From NCBI GenBank assembly GCA_050084985.1, contig JBITNC010000001.1, forward strand, positions 51,956,001 to 52,020,000: a stretch of DNA of 64,000 nt, given 5' to 3'. Position numbers and translations under genes: made by a program. Below the pieces are notes generated by a model that was given only the letters and a program-made list of their open reading frames with translations, ran no database searches and was not told where the DNA came from. The stretch comes from Nageia nagi. Its lineage: Eukaryota > Pinophyta. Position 1 is the first letter of the stretch; every line of letters begins with the position of its first letter. Positions 1 to 11,502 of this stretch are shown piece after piece.

Positions 1-504
1 TCATGAAAATGCATAAGTAATAAGGTTTTGAGAACCTTTCCCTTTAAGGTAATATCCTAGCCTATAATGCAATCAAACAATGGAAATATCTATATGTAGT
101 ATATTTTCCTTTTGGGCTATCAAAAATCATACCTAACATATTCCCTATTACATACTTTATTATAGGTTCATCCCATATTAAAGGATGAACTCTAGGAATC
201 AATAAACACTTCAAAAAGGACATCAAATCTTCTAAAATGAAATGATAAATCATTTGTTTTTTTTCTTTCATTTGTAGATGAAATGACTATCCAAAATCAT
301 TATTCTAGGATACCTTCAAATTAAAATGTAGCATATCACAATAAATTCAAGCATTAAGAAGGATGACCTTCAAAGTTAGACTCCTCCATTATTAAGGGTA
401 TATATTTTAAATATTAGTTCATGTAGACATATTTTCTTAAAAATTAAGGGGAATTGTTTGCATTTGTTACTAAGCTCTATAGAATTGACAATTGGCCAAT
501 GGTC
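1..504. repeat. Block A, left part: copy of the LINE-associated block
   Basis: This segment aligns, with many substitutions, to 17427-18081 and, over its last part, to 47909-48209. Shared landmarks are the stretch 'ggtaatatcctag' near 50 (and near 17470) and the stretch 'ttggccaatg' just before the copia insertion. It is cut at position 505 by the element that follows and resumes at 5591. It most likely belongs to the same decayed LINE-related unit whose minus-strand ORF1-like part lies at 6165-7480. The open frames here are short, show no recognisable domain and are not called as genes. Confidence 0.65.
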
Positions 505-509
505 TTATT

Positions 510-1012
510 TGAGAGAATTGAACTATAACAAGAATAACTCTAAACTCTTAATATCACATGATAGCTCACAATTCACATCTAACAAACTCACAAATCAATC
601 TTACAAAGATAACACAAGATGTAAGTGGTTCCTCCAACTAGGAGTACATCCACTAACTAGATCTCACTTCATTCATAAACATGAATCTCTTACAATTCTT
701 CTAATTCTTAGCTTCTAAACTCTATCTTCTAGCATAACTTTACTCTACAAAATTGGTGTATGATCACAAAGAGGGAGCCTTCTATTTATAGGCTAAAATC
801 CCTCTTTAGATCACCCTTTTATCCAATGTACAAAAACATGACATGTACATCCTTTTACCCAAGGGGCATGCTCATGAAATAAAGTGTAGGATAAGTTACA
901 TTATCATATTCACTTAAATACTTAAGGTATCAAATGATACCTTTAAATATTAGTCAATTTACAAGGAAGATTATTTCAAAACCTTTACAATAATGCATTA
1001 TACATTCTAACA
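510..1012 (-). repeat. 3' LTR of the block A copia element
   Basis: Direct repeat of 5084-5585 with roughly 10% divergence by eye. On the plus strand it begins TGAGAGAATTGAAC and ends TACATTCTAACA. On the element's own strand it therefore runs TGTTAG...CTCTCA, bounded by the TG...CA typical of LTRs. A tract reading AAAGAAGAG on the minus strand adjoins it at 1013-1021. Confidence 0.85.
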
Positions 1013-1021
1013 CTCTTCTTT
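1013..1021 (-). other. Polypurine tract of the block A copia element
   Basis: The minus strand reads AAAGAAGAG immediately before the LTR terminus TGTTAG. This is the expected place and composition for the primer of plus-strand DNA synthesis. The tract is short, so the assignment rests mainly on position. Confidence 0.55.
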
Positions 1022-1722
1022 AATGAAATATTGGAATAAACCAAAATAGAGGAGAAGAAGAAGAGAAAGTAAGAGTGTTCTCCTCGAAATAGATAAACTA
1101 GAGATGAAAATTTTTTACATATTTATGAAGTAAGCAATAACTAGTTTGAGATCAGTACTTTTTCTAATACAATAATTAACCATAATTAGTTTCAATGTAC
1201 TTGAAGTAGTCATCCAACTAGATGTCATGAAGAGTCTCCAAGAGCCTGCATACCCAAAGTAAGTAACCTGCAATCTCAAAAGAACCTGTTGGTCATAATC
1301 AGCTCAAATAATAAGATCAGTTAGATACAATATATTCATATCAACAAGGATATATGAATCACATAAATGCCATTATTAACTGATCAATGGTGCACTATAA
1401 ATCATCATAAAGATTTCAAGACAAAACTCATAGTCACATGTTGTATATAAGACATATGTTGATTATCATTACAAAATAGAGCATGCACATATGAGTTCCT
1501 CACATATGGATAATTGAATAATGCCAAAAGATAAATAAGAGTTCTTCACATATGGATAAATAAATAATGCTAGATTAGCCAATCTTTTTGCTCTAAAATT
1601 TGTACAAGTTCCTCATGTAAAGCGAGCTTACCATGAAGGTATACAAAAAAATCAACATTATATAGCATAAAATCCTTCTAGGGGTGAAGTTGTCATCATA
1701 AATAAGAATTCAACATAAGAAT

Positions 1723-3110
1723 TCAAACTTCACTCCCCCTTGAGGATAGCTTCACCAACCCAATAGCATCTCTAAGCTTACAAAATTGAGCTTTTAAGAG
1801 GGGTTTGGTGAACAAATCAATGGAGTTTAAGGTGGATGGACAATACTCTAGGTGTATGATGCCATCAAGAACCTTGTTTTTGATAAAATATGAATAAATT
1901 TCCATATGTTTTATTCTTTGATGGAACACATGATTCTTCGCTAAAGAGATCACTAACTAATTTTTTGAAGAAATCAAAGATGAGCCACCTTACTCATACC
2001 TAATTTCTTTCAAAAATTGCCTTAGCCAAATGGCTTTTTGGGCTACAATAGACATGGCATCATATTCAACTTCTATGGTGGAAAGAGAAATAGTAGGCTA
2101 CTTCTTAGAATACCAAGAGATAGCACCTGAACCAATGCTAAACACATACAGAGAGGTTGATTTCATGTCATCTCTATCTCCCCCAGTCAAAATCTAAGAA
2201 TCCAAAGAGAACAAATGAGGGAAACTTAGAATACTTGAGAGTAAGATGCTTAGTCCTTGCAACATACCTCAAGATTTGCTTAATAGCATTAAGGTGTTCA
2301 ACATATGATTTGTACATGAATTGTACCATCATATTCACTACAAAGGTAATATCTAGCTTAGAAATAATCAAATATAGAAGACTACCAATTAATTTTCTAT
2401 AAGCTATAGCATTAGCCAACTGAGAGTTCGAGCTCAAAGAAATAGTGATTCCAAGAGAGACTAAGATTGTAACATATTTACACTTTTCCATTCCAAACTT
2501 CTATAAGATGTTTGATATATACTTAGATTGATTGAAATAAGTATAATCCTTGTATTGATACACTTACATTCTAAGATAGTAATGCAAGAGACCAAGATCA
2601 GTCATTTCAAATGTTACCTTAAGCTTGGATATGCACTCTTGAATGATTTCATAATTATTCCTAGTAATCAAAAGATCATCTACATAATGGAGAATAAACA
2701 CCACATCTTTTCTTTGATTGAGCACATAGAGATTGGTGTTAGAAAAATATTTGGAGAATCCAATGTCTACAAAGTATTCTAAAATCTTCTTATACCAGGC
2801 TCTAGCTACTTGCTTGATTCCATACAAAGACTTCTTTAGTTTGCACACAAAAGACTCTTTTCCTTTCATAATAAACCCTTTTGGTTGATACATGAAGATT
2901 TCCAAATCTAAGTCCACATTAAGAAATGCACTCTTGACATCTAGTTGAAAAACTTTCCATCCTTGAGCTATAGAAAGAGCAAAGATAACTCTAATAATGA
3001 GCATTTTTTCCATGGGAGTAAAGATTTTCTCGTAATCTACATTATATTTCTAAGCAAAACCTTTAGTTACTAACCTTTCCTTGTATTTCTCAATGTTGAG
3101 AAGGAACTTT
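1723..3110 (-). pseudogene. copia pol fragment: reverse transcriptase and RNase H
   Basis: The minus-strand translation, in several frames, gives an ordered copia pol C-terminus. It starts with EKYKERLVTKGFA (about 3095-3057), then a stop, then the RT core DVKSAFLN and YGIKQVARAWYKK, then the catalytic-box region ILHYVDDLLITRN, then YRKLIGSLLYL and the RNase H tail (LEYCPSTLNSIDLFTKPL, ending near 1723). The YVDD aspartates are intact. Internal stops and frameshifts (for example TAG after KGFA, a likely CAG-to-TAG change) make it non-coding. The N-terminal half of RT and everything upstream are missing: the frame is lost just before the extra PBS at 3118. It lies inside the element at 510-5585. 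Confidence 0.85.
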
Positions 3111-3117
3111 CAAATAG

Positions 3118-3178
3118 GCTCTGATACCAATTGAGAGATCTTCTTCCTTCAACTTGGAGGTCTTCTTCCTTCAATTTT
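3118..3178 (-). other. Second LTR end with PBS inside the copia element
   Basis: On the minus strand, an LTR end GATCTCTCA (ending at 3132) is followed by AT and then TGGTATCAGAGC (3129-3118). That is the standard copia primer-binding site, complementary to initiator methionine tRNA. It is distinct from the outer PBS at 5071-5081, which has the variant TGGTATCGAGC. The LTR-like stretch beyond 3132 carries a duplicated 'tcttcttccttcaa' motif (about 3140-3175). I could not find its other end or a partner LTR. Confidence 0.6.
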
Positions 3179-5070
3179 GAAGTCTTGTTGAGGTAAACTC
3201 AAGAGAATGTATAAATTCCTTCCTTCTTGGTCATTTTCTAGATTATTGATTTATGATACTACTAACATATATGTTATATGCTAGTTCATTTTTTGCAAAA
3301 TATATTTTTTGAAATAGCAATATAATGCAATTGTTACTTATACTAACATTTTCTATGTTAGTTGTAATTTTTTATTACAAAAAAATTGCTCAATATATAT
3401 TGCTATAATTTTTTTATAACTTTTCCTACCTTAGTTCTTCTATCAAAATAGTTGTATTCTACAAGTTTATACAATTATTTTTTGTACTAACAAAATGGGA
3501 GGTAATTACATTGTTCCTACTTTTTTACAATGGTTTGCATTTCAATAAAAAAAATGGAAACTTTTTTGTAAAAACATTTCAAAAGTTTTTTTAATAATCA
3601 TAAAATCCTAGAGCAACAATTATAATTTTTTATTGAGAAGGGGGAGGTTGACCAGTTATTGACTAACCAAACCCCATTAGTGTAGGAGAGAAAAGGTGTA
3701 GACTGGTAAGGTGCTAGTTAAAAAAAAATTGCCACCAAGCTACTACAAATTATCCACTAGGAAGGAGAATAAGAGTGGGTGTTATTTTGTGGAACCTAGT
3801 GGCATAGTAGGGTCATCTCTAAGTTGACTACATGCTTATCCTCTATTGCACTTTCCTTCAATTTTATGATTCATGGCTCTACTAGTCTTTTCAATGATTA
3901 TGCATGATCCCTTTTTTATACATGCTTAAGGATGGTGGGAAAGGGGTTTTGGATGGCACCTAGCTATTAGTGATCTTGTGTTTTCCTCCTACATGGTTGG
4001 CTATCTTATTTGCTTTTGCTCCTCTTACCACCCCCTTCTTTGTCATTTGAAACCTCATGACTCTTACACCCTTCTTAGTTCATTCTTAGTCCATTCTCAA
4101 TGATGACTTAGATGGTTGCATTCAAATTCAATCTGGTATCCTCCGTCGATCATAGTCTATGGAAAAGAGGGCTCCTCCCTCCTTGTGGTTGTGTCTTCCT
4201 GGCACTTTCCAGCATTCCTTCTCTATCCTACCCTCTATCTATCTCCTTTATTTTTTTCACCTCTCATCTCTCCTAAACATGGAATAAAGTAAAAAAGGGG
4301 GGCTTTGTAATGATCTAATGGTGCATTAAATTTTTGCTTGCAAATCTCTCTATTTAATTAGATCATCATTTTTTTCTTTAATGAATCTGACATAAAAAAA
4401 GGAAAAATGGACAATGTTCCTTAATGATGAGGAAAAGGTCATCATTACACTTAAGTTATTTCTTTTTAAATGCTTCCTCTTCATTTCGTTGTTAAATGCT
4501 CTTTTTAAGGAATTAATTCTTTAAAGTTAAAGATAAATCTTTCGAAATTTTTTTAAAGTAAAATAGGAATTTTTTTAATGTCTAGAAGAAACACTTGCAT
4601 TTTTTAGGCTATCCTTTTACTTAGTTAAAATTAGTTTTGCCTTAGATGTAGCAATAGTTTTTAAATAAAATGGTATTTTTTTTAGCTCCTCTTCCTTAGT
4701 TAAATTTGGTCTAAGGTAAGCTAATAATGCTATGTTTTGAAGAAAAAATCTTAATCAAAGATCAATTTTTTAAAGTAAAAAGAGAGGGAATTATTTATGA
4801 ATTTTTTACTTAAAATTTTACTTAAAATTTTAGATCTTTTTTCATGCCTATTACTCAGGATATTTTTGATGCATGTTACTCCTTATGCAACTTAAGAATG
4901 GACTTATGCAAATTATGGAAATAATGCTTGCCTCTCTAGTATTTCTCTTTGATAAATACCTTATGGAAAGTTAACTTATGTAAATTATAAAGATGTCCTT
5001 TAGGGGTTAGTAAACAAAACTCATTAGACTTTTAAGGTTCCAAGTTACAAATGGATGATGTTTTATTTAT
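3179..5070. other. Interior of copia element without recognisable coding
   Basis: No frame on either strand gives a domain I recognise. Gag, protease and integrase would be expected here in an intact element. The segment 3640-4290 is less AT-rich than its surroundings, and 4300-5040 is very AT-rich. An imperfect inverted pair, 'taatgatctaat' near 4309 and 'attagatcatca' near 4357, is present. The stretch may be a further insertion or a non-coding interior. Confidence 0.4.
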
Positions 5071-5081
5071 GCTCGATACCA
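5071..5081 (-). other. Primer-binding site of the block A copia element
   Basis: The minus strand reads TGGTATCGAGC two bases inside the 5' LTR. Against the canonical TGGTATCAGAGC complementary to initiator tRNA-Met, one base is missing. It fixes the element's orientation. Confidence 0.75.
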
Positions 5082-5083
5082 AT

Positions 5084-5585
5084 TGAGAGAATTGAACTAT
5101 AACAAGAACAAATATAAGCTCCCAAGATCGTATGAAATCTCACAATTCACATCTAACAAACTCACAAAGCAATCTCACAAAGATAACACAAGATGTAAGT
5201 GGTTCCTCCAACTAGGAGTACATCTACTAACTAGATCTCACTTCATTCACAAACATGAATCTCTTATAATTCTCCTTATTCTCAACTCCTAAACTCTATC
5301 TTCTAGCATAACCATACTCCACAAAATTGGTGTATGATCACAAAGAGGAAGGCTTCTATTTATAGGCCAAAATCCCTCTTTGGATCATCCTTTATCCAAT
5401 GTACAAAAGCATGACATGCACGTCCTTTTGCCCAAGGGGCATGCTCATGACATGGAGTGTAGGACAAGTTACATTATCATATTCATTAAAATACTTAAGG
5501 TATCAAATGATACCCTTAAGTATTAGTGAATCTACAAGGAGGATTATTACAAAACCTTTATGATAATCCATTATACATTCCAACA
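5084..5585 (-). repeat. 5' LTR of the block A copia element
   Basis: Direct repeat partner of 510-1012. On the plus strand it begins TGAGAGAATTGAAC and ends TACATTCCAACA, so on the element strand it starts TGTTGGAATG. A TATA-like 'tctatttatagg' occurs near 5355 (plus-strand reading). The LTR pair differs by many substitutions, so the insertion is old. Confidence 0.85.
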
Positions 5586-5590
5586 TTGTC

Positions 5591-6164
5591 CTCCATTTTG
5601 TGAGACTTTATATTGGAATGAAATACCTCTTTATATGTAATGATGAGTAAATAAAAACCTATCTAGTTTTTTTTATAATCTTTTATCCTTTGACCATTCA
5701 CTTATCTAAGTGAAATTATCTATCCTGTTAAATGATAGATTATAGTTTCTTCATTGTTACTTCCTTATGTATTTAATGGCATTGAAAGCTCTGTTAACAA
5801 TATAAAAAATATCAATATATAAATTAATCCAAGATAAAATATAATCCTAACATGTCTTTTTATTCTTTGAGGATTATAGATATAGATGTTTACTAGACAA
5901 AATATGTAGATTGACTTTTTAGACATTTTCTTATAACTATCTTGTGTAAATAATTTACAAAATAAAGAGAATAATGAAGTTTACAATTATTCCATAAGGA
6001 TACATGATCCCTCAATTGTCCAATAGAGTCTTTTGTAAAAATAGTATATTTAGGAAAAAAAAATATTTTTATATATTCCCAAATTACTAGTAAGGGAATT
6101 GAATTTTTTAATAAAGAAAATGCTAGGTTTCTTGGAGTTAACAAATTATTTTTCCCTTATGATA
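5591..6164. repeat. Block A, continuation after the copia insertion
   Basis: Aligns to 18087-18610 and 48215-48738 (for example the shared 'gtgagactttatatt' near 5601). The minus-strand translation is broken throughout. The region should correspond to LINE sequence downstream of ORF1, but I could not recognise endonuclease motifs. Confidence 0.5.
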
Positions 6165-7480
6165 TTGTTGGGGAAATGGAGGCCCTATGTATGCCTTGAT
6201 GTTTGAATCATATGGTTACTTGGGAATTTTAGAATCCAACAACTCATGAAGTTGATATTGTATGCCTCCATCTAAGCCTTCATGAGTTGTTTGTTGAACC
6301 TTCTCTGTAGTGAGGTATCCTTTTCTTTTATTGCATATACCAATGTTGGCCAACTTTTTATTATTAATTATTTAGTTTAGTATTTAGCCTTTGGAGATAG
6401 GCTTGAGTAATGGTTGAACATATTTATGTATTACTACTTTATCCTCATTTTTAGGTTTTAAAGTTGAAGGAATAGTAATATCCATGTTAGTATCCATCTC
6501 CTGAAGTGATATTTCATGGTGTCTTATATCTTCCCATGTGGTTGGTTCTATTAGATTTGAGATGATAGTGGACAGGGAATTAGGCCCAAAATAGAGGTGA
6601 GTTTGGAGGTGGTCTCTTGGTGGTACAAGTTCATCCTCTCATATTTTAAATGGCTGAAGATTATGGAAGTGAGTACAAAAATTTTCCTTCTTGATGAGAT
6701 CTACTTACTTATTATTGTTTGAATAGTTTTTATGATTGGAAGAGAGGGTGTTACCTAAAATAATCCTGCACTTAAGAACTCAAAAAATTAGGATTCTCAT
6801 ATTTCATTTCTAGGTTAGGTTGAGCTATAGAGGGAAATAATGTGCAGGATGTCTATACTCTAAATAGACCATATATATGAAGACTAAATTTTTTTTATCC
6901 AATAATTTATCCAAAATAATACCATCACCTAATTAATTGATGTTAATATTAATAAGTAGAGGGGCTTTTACATCAATGTGGATACAAATTCTTATATATA
7001 GAGTGTTCTTATGATCATTAGTACAATCATAAGTGTAGAGATATACAACTATTGACTTTCCTATTACCTCAAATGTTTCATTATACCAAATATATCTTCA
7101 AATATTAGGAAGGCTGATTTATATAGGATTCTCAATTGTAGCTTTAAGACACATCTTAAAACTAGGGTACGATAGTTTTATAAATTATACCACTCATCCA
7201 TGAAACCATTCTCCATCATAAAAAAATTAATCTTTCTCTTTTCTTGTGTGGAAAATATGGTTAGGAAATAACCATTAGAATAATGATTAATGGAGAACAT
7301 TCCCTTTATATCCTGTATGCAATAGGTAAGATCGTAATATTTCAAGATATTTATGTAACTTCTCATTCTTGTTCTTCAAATCTCTATTATGGACATATCT
7401 TATGTAGCCTATAATTAACCATTCTAATTCTTTGTGGATTATTGATGCCACATATGCATTCATTAAAACATGTACCAAAA
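6165..7480 (-). pseudogene. LINE ORF1-like (DUF4283 / zinc-knuckle) pseudogene, block A
   Basis: On the minus strand the translation gives an ordered but broken protein: YCIQDIKGMFSINHYSNGYF (about 7330-7270), then a region matching the middle of plant LINE ORF1 proteins, RIHIHIDVKAP (about 6990-6960), and a C-terminal tail ending GPPFPQQYHKG near 6165. The better preserved paralogue in block B (23880-24560) continues into a damaged zinc knuckle. Such proteins bind nucleic acid and form the ribonucleoprotein of plant LINEs. There are several stops and frameshifts. The family assignment comes from motif recognition, not a search. The bases CCCAA at 6585-6589 are the empty site for the copia insertion found in block B. 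Confidence 0.5.
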
Positions 7481-8040
7481 TCTAGTTAGATGTTAGACAA
7501 ACAAAATGAAGGATTGATTTTAGAATCCTATATCAATTAAAAATTCAACTCTATTTATTATGTCATAGGAATCTCCTTTAGTGAGTGATTAGGTCCTATT
7601 CAAATCAATGATGTCAATTGCTCTTCAACCATTGTAGATAATCAAAATAATCTGAAGCCTTGATTTTTAAGATATCAATAAATTTACTCATAGTATGTGA
7701 GAAAGATATTGCATGAGTGATGGATGTTTAACTAGGTTAGCTTTCTTTATTATGTTCAAAAAGAGATAAAACTGATTATGAGATTTGTTAGACAAACCCA
7801 AGAGAATGGCTTGGAATCCACCCAAAATGATTTAAGTATCATAGAGAAACATCTCTTGAAGCTTCATCTACAGTAGCCTTGAATGAGACCTTTATCCTCA
7901 AAGGAATAGTTCTCCTTTGAATAGACTAAATTAACCTTAGAATTGAGATCTTTGGAGACTAGTATACGAAATAGTGTTAGAATATGGAATATTGACATAG
8001 TTATTGAAAACCATGATCCATCCTTGTGAATCATATCAAA
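7481..8040. other. End of block A homology and unassigned flank
   Basis: Similarity to block B ends near 7560 (equivalent to about 24655). Beyond that the minus strand has short open stretches that may continue the ORF1-like N-terminal region, possibly as far as 8460 where a minus-strand ATG reads MDFNGET. I cannot support a gene call. Confidence 0.3.
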
Positions 8041-8160
8041 AACAATTAGAGAACTTTGATACAGGTCTTGATTAGGAACTTGTTCATTATGAATCTTGTC
8101 ATAAAAAATTAGAGAACTTTGATACGATACTTGATTAGAAACCTATTTAGTTTATTAATT
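8041..8160. repeat. Two-copy tandem repeat, period about 63 bp
   Basis: The motif 'ttagagaactttgatac' occurs at 8046 and again at 8109. Each copy is followed by a similar 'cttgattaggaac'/'cttgattagaaac'. This is a short local duplication with no associated coding. Confidence 0.65.
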
Positions 8161-9820
8161 TGTGTCTATAATATTCACTAGAGAAGAGCAAATAAAGGAG
8201 GATTACATGGAGTCTTGACAACATTCTCTATCTTTCTAGAAGTACCCAAATTCCTTTATTAGTGTAGGTACAAATTATCCTCTTGAGAGTGAATGGTTAC
8301 CCTAGGATGCCTCTGAATGTGCTACCTACACTACAAAATCTATTGCTATTGGGTGAATAACCATACCAAATTAACTCATGCATAGGTCTTGGGCATCTGA
8401 TCCTAAATAAAAAGTTATAAAATAATAGAACTATTCATGGTTTCACCATTGAAATCCATATTATCATGCAATTGCTTTAAATTAGAGCCTATTAATAATT
8501 AATTATCAAAGATTGATGAGAATTACTCTTTGGAAGATGACAACAAGTTAGGATGGATATCCAACATTCTCATGATTATCACCAACATCAGTAGTGGAAT
8601 GTCCTTGACTCATAACCAAACATGGAACAATGATTATTTTTGTGTATACCATTTACCCCCCTCCCATTGAAAATCAAGGACAAACAAATCGTTGGATGCT
8701 AAGAATACAACATTTTCAATTTTTATAACAATAGCAAGCTTACCAATTGAAATACATGAAAAATGCAAAAAGAAATAAAATATAAATAGATTGGAAATAG
8801 TTGTTAGATATAGGATTATATGAAATTAATATTTATGGAGGATATATGTTATTTTGCAAGTTATTATTTTATCTTAATTGATTATAGACATTTCCAATTT
8901 TGTTGGTAGCAAAGATATGTTTTTCTTGCCATGCCTAGTACTATCTATTGTATTTATAATTAAAGTATGTGAAATATTATATGCTAGCATTTTGCTACTA
9001 TAGAATTTAATCTCCAATGTTGTATTATATATATAGTGGATTTGTATCTTTAAAACTACATCGTTGATCCTAGTTTCTCTAGAAGTTGCATCCTTTGCTT
9101 AGCTTAGCTTCACAATATGATATATTTATAGAACACATTTATAGATTGAAATTTAGAAATCAACAAATATAAAAATGTACATATTGTGAAGCTTGTCAAG
9201 GTAATTGTTCCTCAATATTAATTTTTATATATGGTAATTATTTATATATAAAAATTTAACTATCGTAATATATATCTATTATTTATATTGTTAGTTGAAG
9301 TAGTATTTATTAATTTTTTTTTATATAGTAAAATAATAACTAAACAAAATAGTAATAGTAATTAATTTTTTTGAGTTTAAAATCCTAACTTCTATTTTAG
9401 AAATTATCTATTAACTATTTACCATTACTAGTAGATTCGTTATAGTGATAATAATCATTGAAATAATTTTAGTATTGCTTTTATTTTTTTTCAATTTTTT
9501 GTATTCTTTTTATTTTGTAATTTAAAATTTAGAATTATAAAGTATAATGTATTTTTTTACTTATTTACATGCAATATATATATATTTAATTTGATTATAG
9601 ATATATGTATGCTATGTGAACATGTTGGAGAAGTTGGTGAATTAAGGATAGCTAAAATTTCAACTAAAATGTGGGTGAGCTATGTTCAAATGTCATCCTT
9701 TATAAGATATTATTCCAAACATTATTTTAATTATTTTTTAGATACAATTAAGCGACCTTGAAAATTTTAAAAGGTTTTTAAATTTCTAATTTTACTAAAA
9801 ATGCATTTCATTAGATCTTA
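8161..9820. other. AT-rich intergenic sequence, nothing recognised
   Basis: I see no domain on either strand. From about 9220 to 9600 the sequence is extremely AT-rich with runs of T and 'tatata'. Confidence 0.4.
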
Positions 9821-9907
9821 GCACCAACATTAACCGTGACACCAACACAAACACTAACATAAAAACAAACACAAATACTATCACTAACACCAACATAAAC
9901 CATGACA
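9821..9907. repeat. Degenerate simple repeat of caccaacac/actaac type
   Basis: Low-complexity stretch built from 'accaaca', 'cactaac' and 'acaaaca' words, lacking G almost entirely on the plus strand. It is not a telomere repeat. Confidence 0.6.
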
Positions 9908-10261
9908 AATAAATGGTCTAACCTAGTTTACATTACATGAAATCAAATTCATGGGTCCCACCTCATTTAAAGGAAAAATAGAAGTACAATTGAAATTAAG
10001 ACAATGATTTGACTAAAGTAGACTTAGAAAATAAATATAGGAACTAAATATCAAAATTGGAAAAAGATCTATTATGTTGACATAGTTAAATTGTGATCAC
10101 AAAAATTTCAATTATAATAATTTAGAGAAATAAGTTGTAACTTAATAATTCATTCCTCTATAATCAAAATCAAGATTTAATTAAATTTTATCTTATGGTG
10201 GCTTACTTTATGATATTGCAAACCATGCCCAATTATTTGCAACCCATGGCCATCACACTAT
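9908..10261. other. AT-rich flank upstream of the LINE relic
   Basis: No coding signal. It may contain decayed 5' parts of the LINE that becomes recognisable at 10262. Confidence 0.3.
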
Positions 10262-11502
10262 AGTTTCCTAATTGATGGAATGATTTTTCATGCTATTCAT
10301 AAGCTACATACTAGTAAACCAACTCATATTGAAAATTTGAAGGAAAAATTTTTTAAACATACCCTAGAGTCTTGGAGGATTATATTTCAAAAACTTTTCA
10401 ATCATATAGTTACCCATGGGTTCCCACCCTCTTGGTATTCAAATATTATACATCCCACCCATAAATTTGGATATTAGCTAAACCTAAGTAATTACAAAAC
10501 TATTATGGCTGGCCATACTCTTGCAAAATGTTTTGTAATAGTTCTTGATAATTTTATCTCTTAATTTGATGAGGTTAGGAAACTTTGTACAAAGGGATAG
10601 GTAGGTTTTTGAAGAAACCATCACACCTATGATCACATTCTAAGTATTTGAGCTATCATTGAATAAGCTAAAGCCAATAAAAATAGGGTCTATTGTTGTT
10701 TTATAGACTTCAAGAAAGCATTTGATACTATTCTTAGATAGTTACTATTTCAAATATTGAAGGATTTGGGAATTCCACAGGAAGTTACTTTCTTGGTTAT
10801 GACTTTGAATGAAAAACTCATTGTATAGGTTAAAATTGGATGTATTAGATAATAATAGATTCATAGTACTATAGGTGTTAAACAAGGTTTCTAACTTTCA
10901 CCTACACTCTTTGGATTGTATATTGATGAATTGGAAGTGCTCATTATGGACTCTTTAGCTAAGAGTACATGTTGCTTACTTTTTGGTAGTATTATTACCA
11001 TTTTACTATTTGTTGATGATATTATCCTAATGTCACACACAAGAATGTGACTTCAACAACAACTAGACATACTTGGAACTCACTCTAACTTATATGGATT
11101 AGAAATTAATATCTATAAAATAAAGATTATGACATTCAATATACCTAATAAAGATCTCTCTTTTGCTCACATCGCATATAAATGGAAGGTTGTGGAGATT
11201 TTCACATCATACACATAGTTAGGATTCCTTTACATAGGACCTAACTTCAACATGATCCCTAAATCTCAACCAAGGTTAAACAAAGAGTGTGATGCCTTAG
11301 CCTCTTTGGGTAATTAATGCTTTTAGATCTAGTTTTACGATATCAATACAAACATCGCACTCTTGTTACCTGCAAATTCCTCTATGATTATGATGTTTGG
11401 GATTTTAGCCTTAGAAAGTTGGATTATTCTCGTATTGATAAGTCCTCATCTAAATATTTTCAAAGTTTGTTTATTCCAAGAGAACTATTACATATCCCAT
11501 AA
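10262..11502 (+). pseudogene. LINE (non-LTR) reverse transcriptase pseudogene
   Basis: The plus-strand translation shows the LINE RT motifs in the right order. GFPPSWYSNIIHPTHKFGY comes first (near 10420-10477), then NYKTIMAGHTLAKCF, then FIDFKKAFDT (first catalytic aspartate about 10706), then GVKQGF (10874-10888) and SPTLFGLYIDELE, then the catalytic FVDD (11009-11020). A C-terminal piece, LVLRYQYKHRTLVT, lies at about 11323-11364. The GVKQG...SPTLF arrangement separates it from LTR-element RTs. At least ten in-frame stops and some frame changes mark it as dead. The endonuclease domain that should precede it is not recognisable, so the copy is 5'-truncated or heavily decayed. Confidence 0.85.

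Larger units (their letters stand above)
505..5590 (-). mobile_element. Ty1/copia LTR retrotransposon, minus strand, with decayed target duplication
   Basis: A 5,076 bp element (510-5585) lies between two direct LTRs of about 503 bp. The primer-binding site is next to the right LTR and a purine-rich tract is next to the left LTR, so the element reads right to left. The flanking 5-mers are TTATT (505-509) and TTGTC (5586-5590). The uninterrupted paralogue has TTATC at 18082-18086, so each flank differs from the target by one transition. The coding interior keeps only reverse transcriptase and RNase H remnants (1723-3110); gag, protease and integrase are not recognisable. An extra PBS plus LTR end at 3118-3141 shows that the interior is chimeric or nested. 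The element is inactive. Confidence 0.85.

Noticed and set aside
458-718. 86-codon plus-strand frame, similar to another at 5083-5292
   Set aside because: The similarity exists because both lie in the two LTRs of one element, and the frame is antisense to that element.
9821-9907. Interstitial telomere repeat
   Set aside because: The words are accaaca/cactaac mixtures, not a run of the plant telomere unit CCCTAAA.
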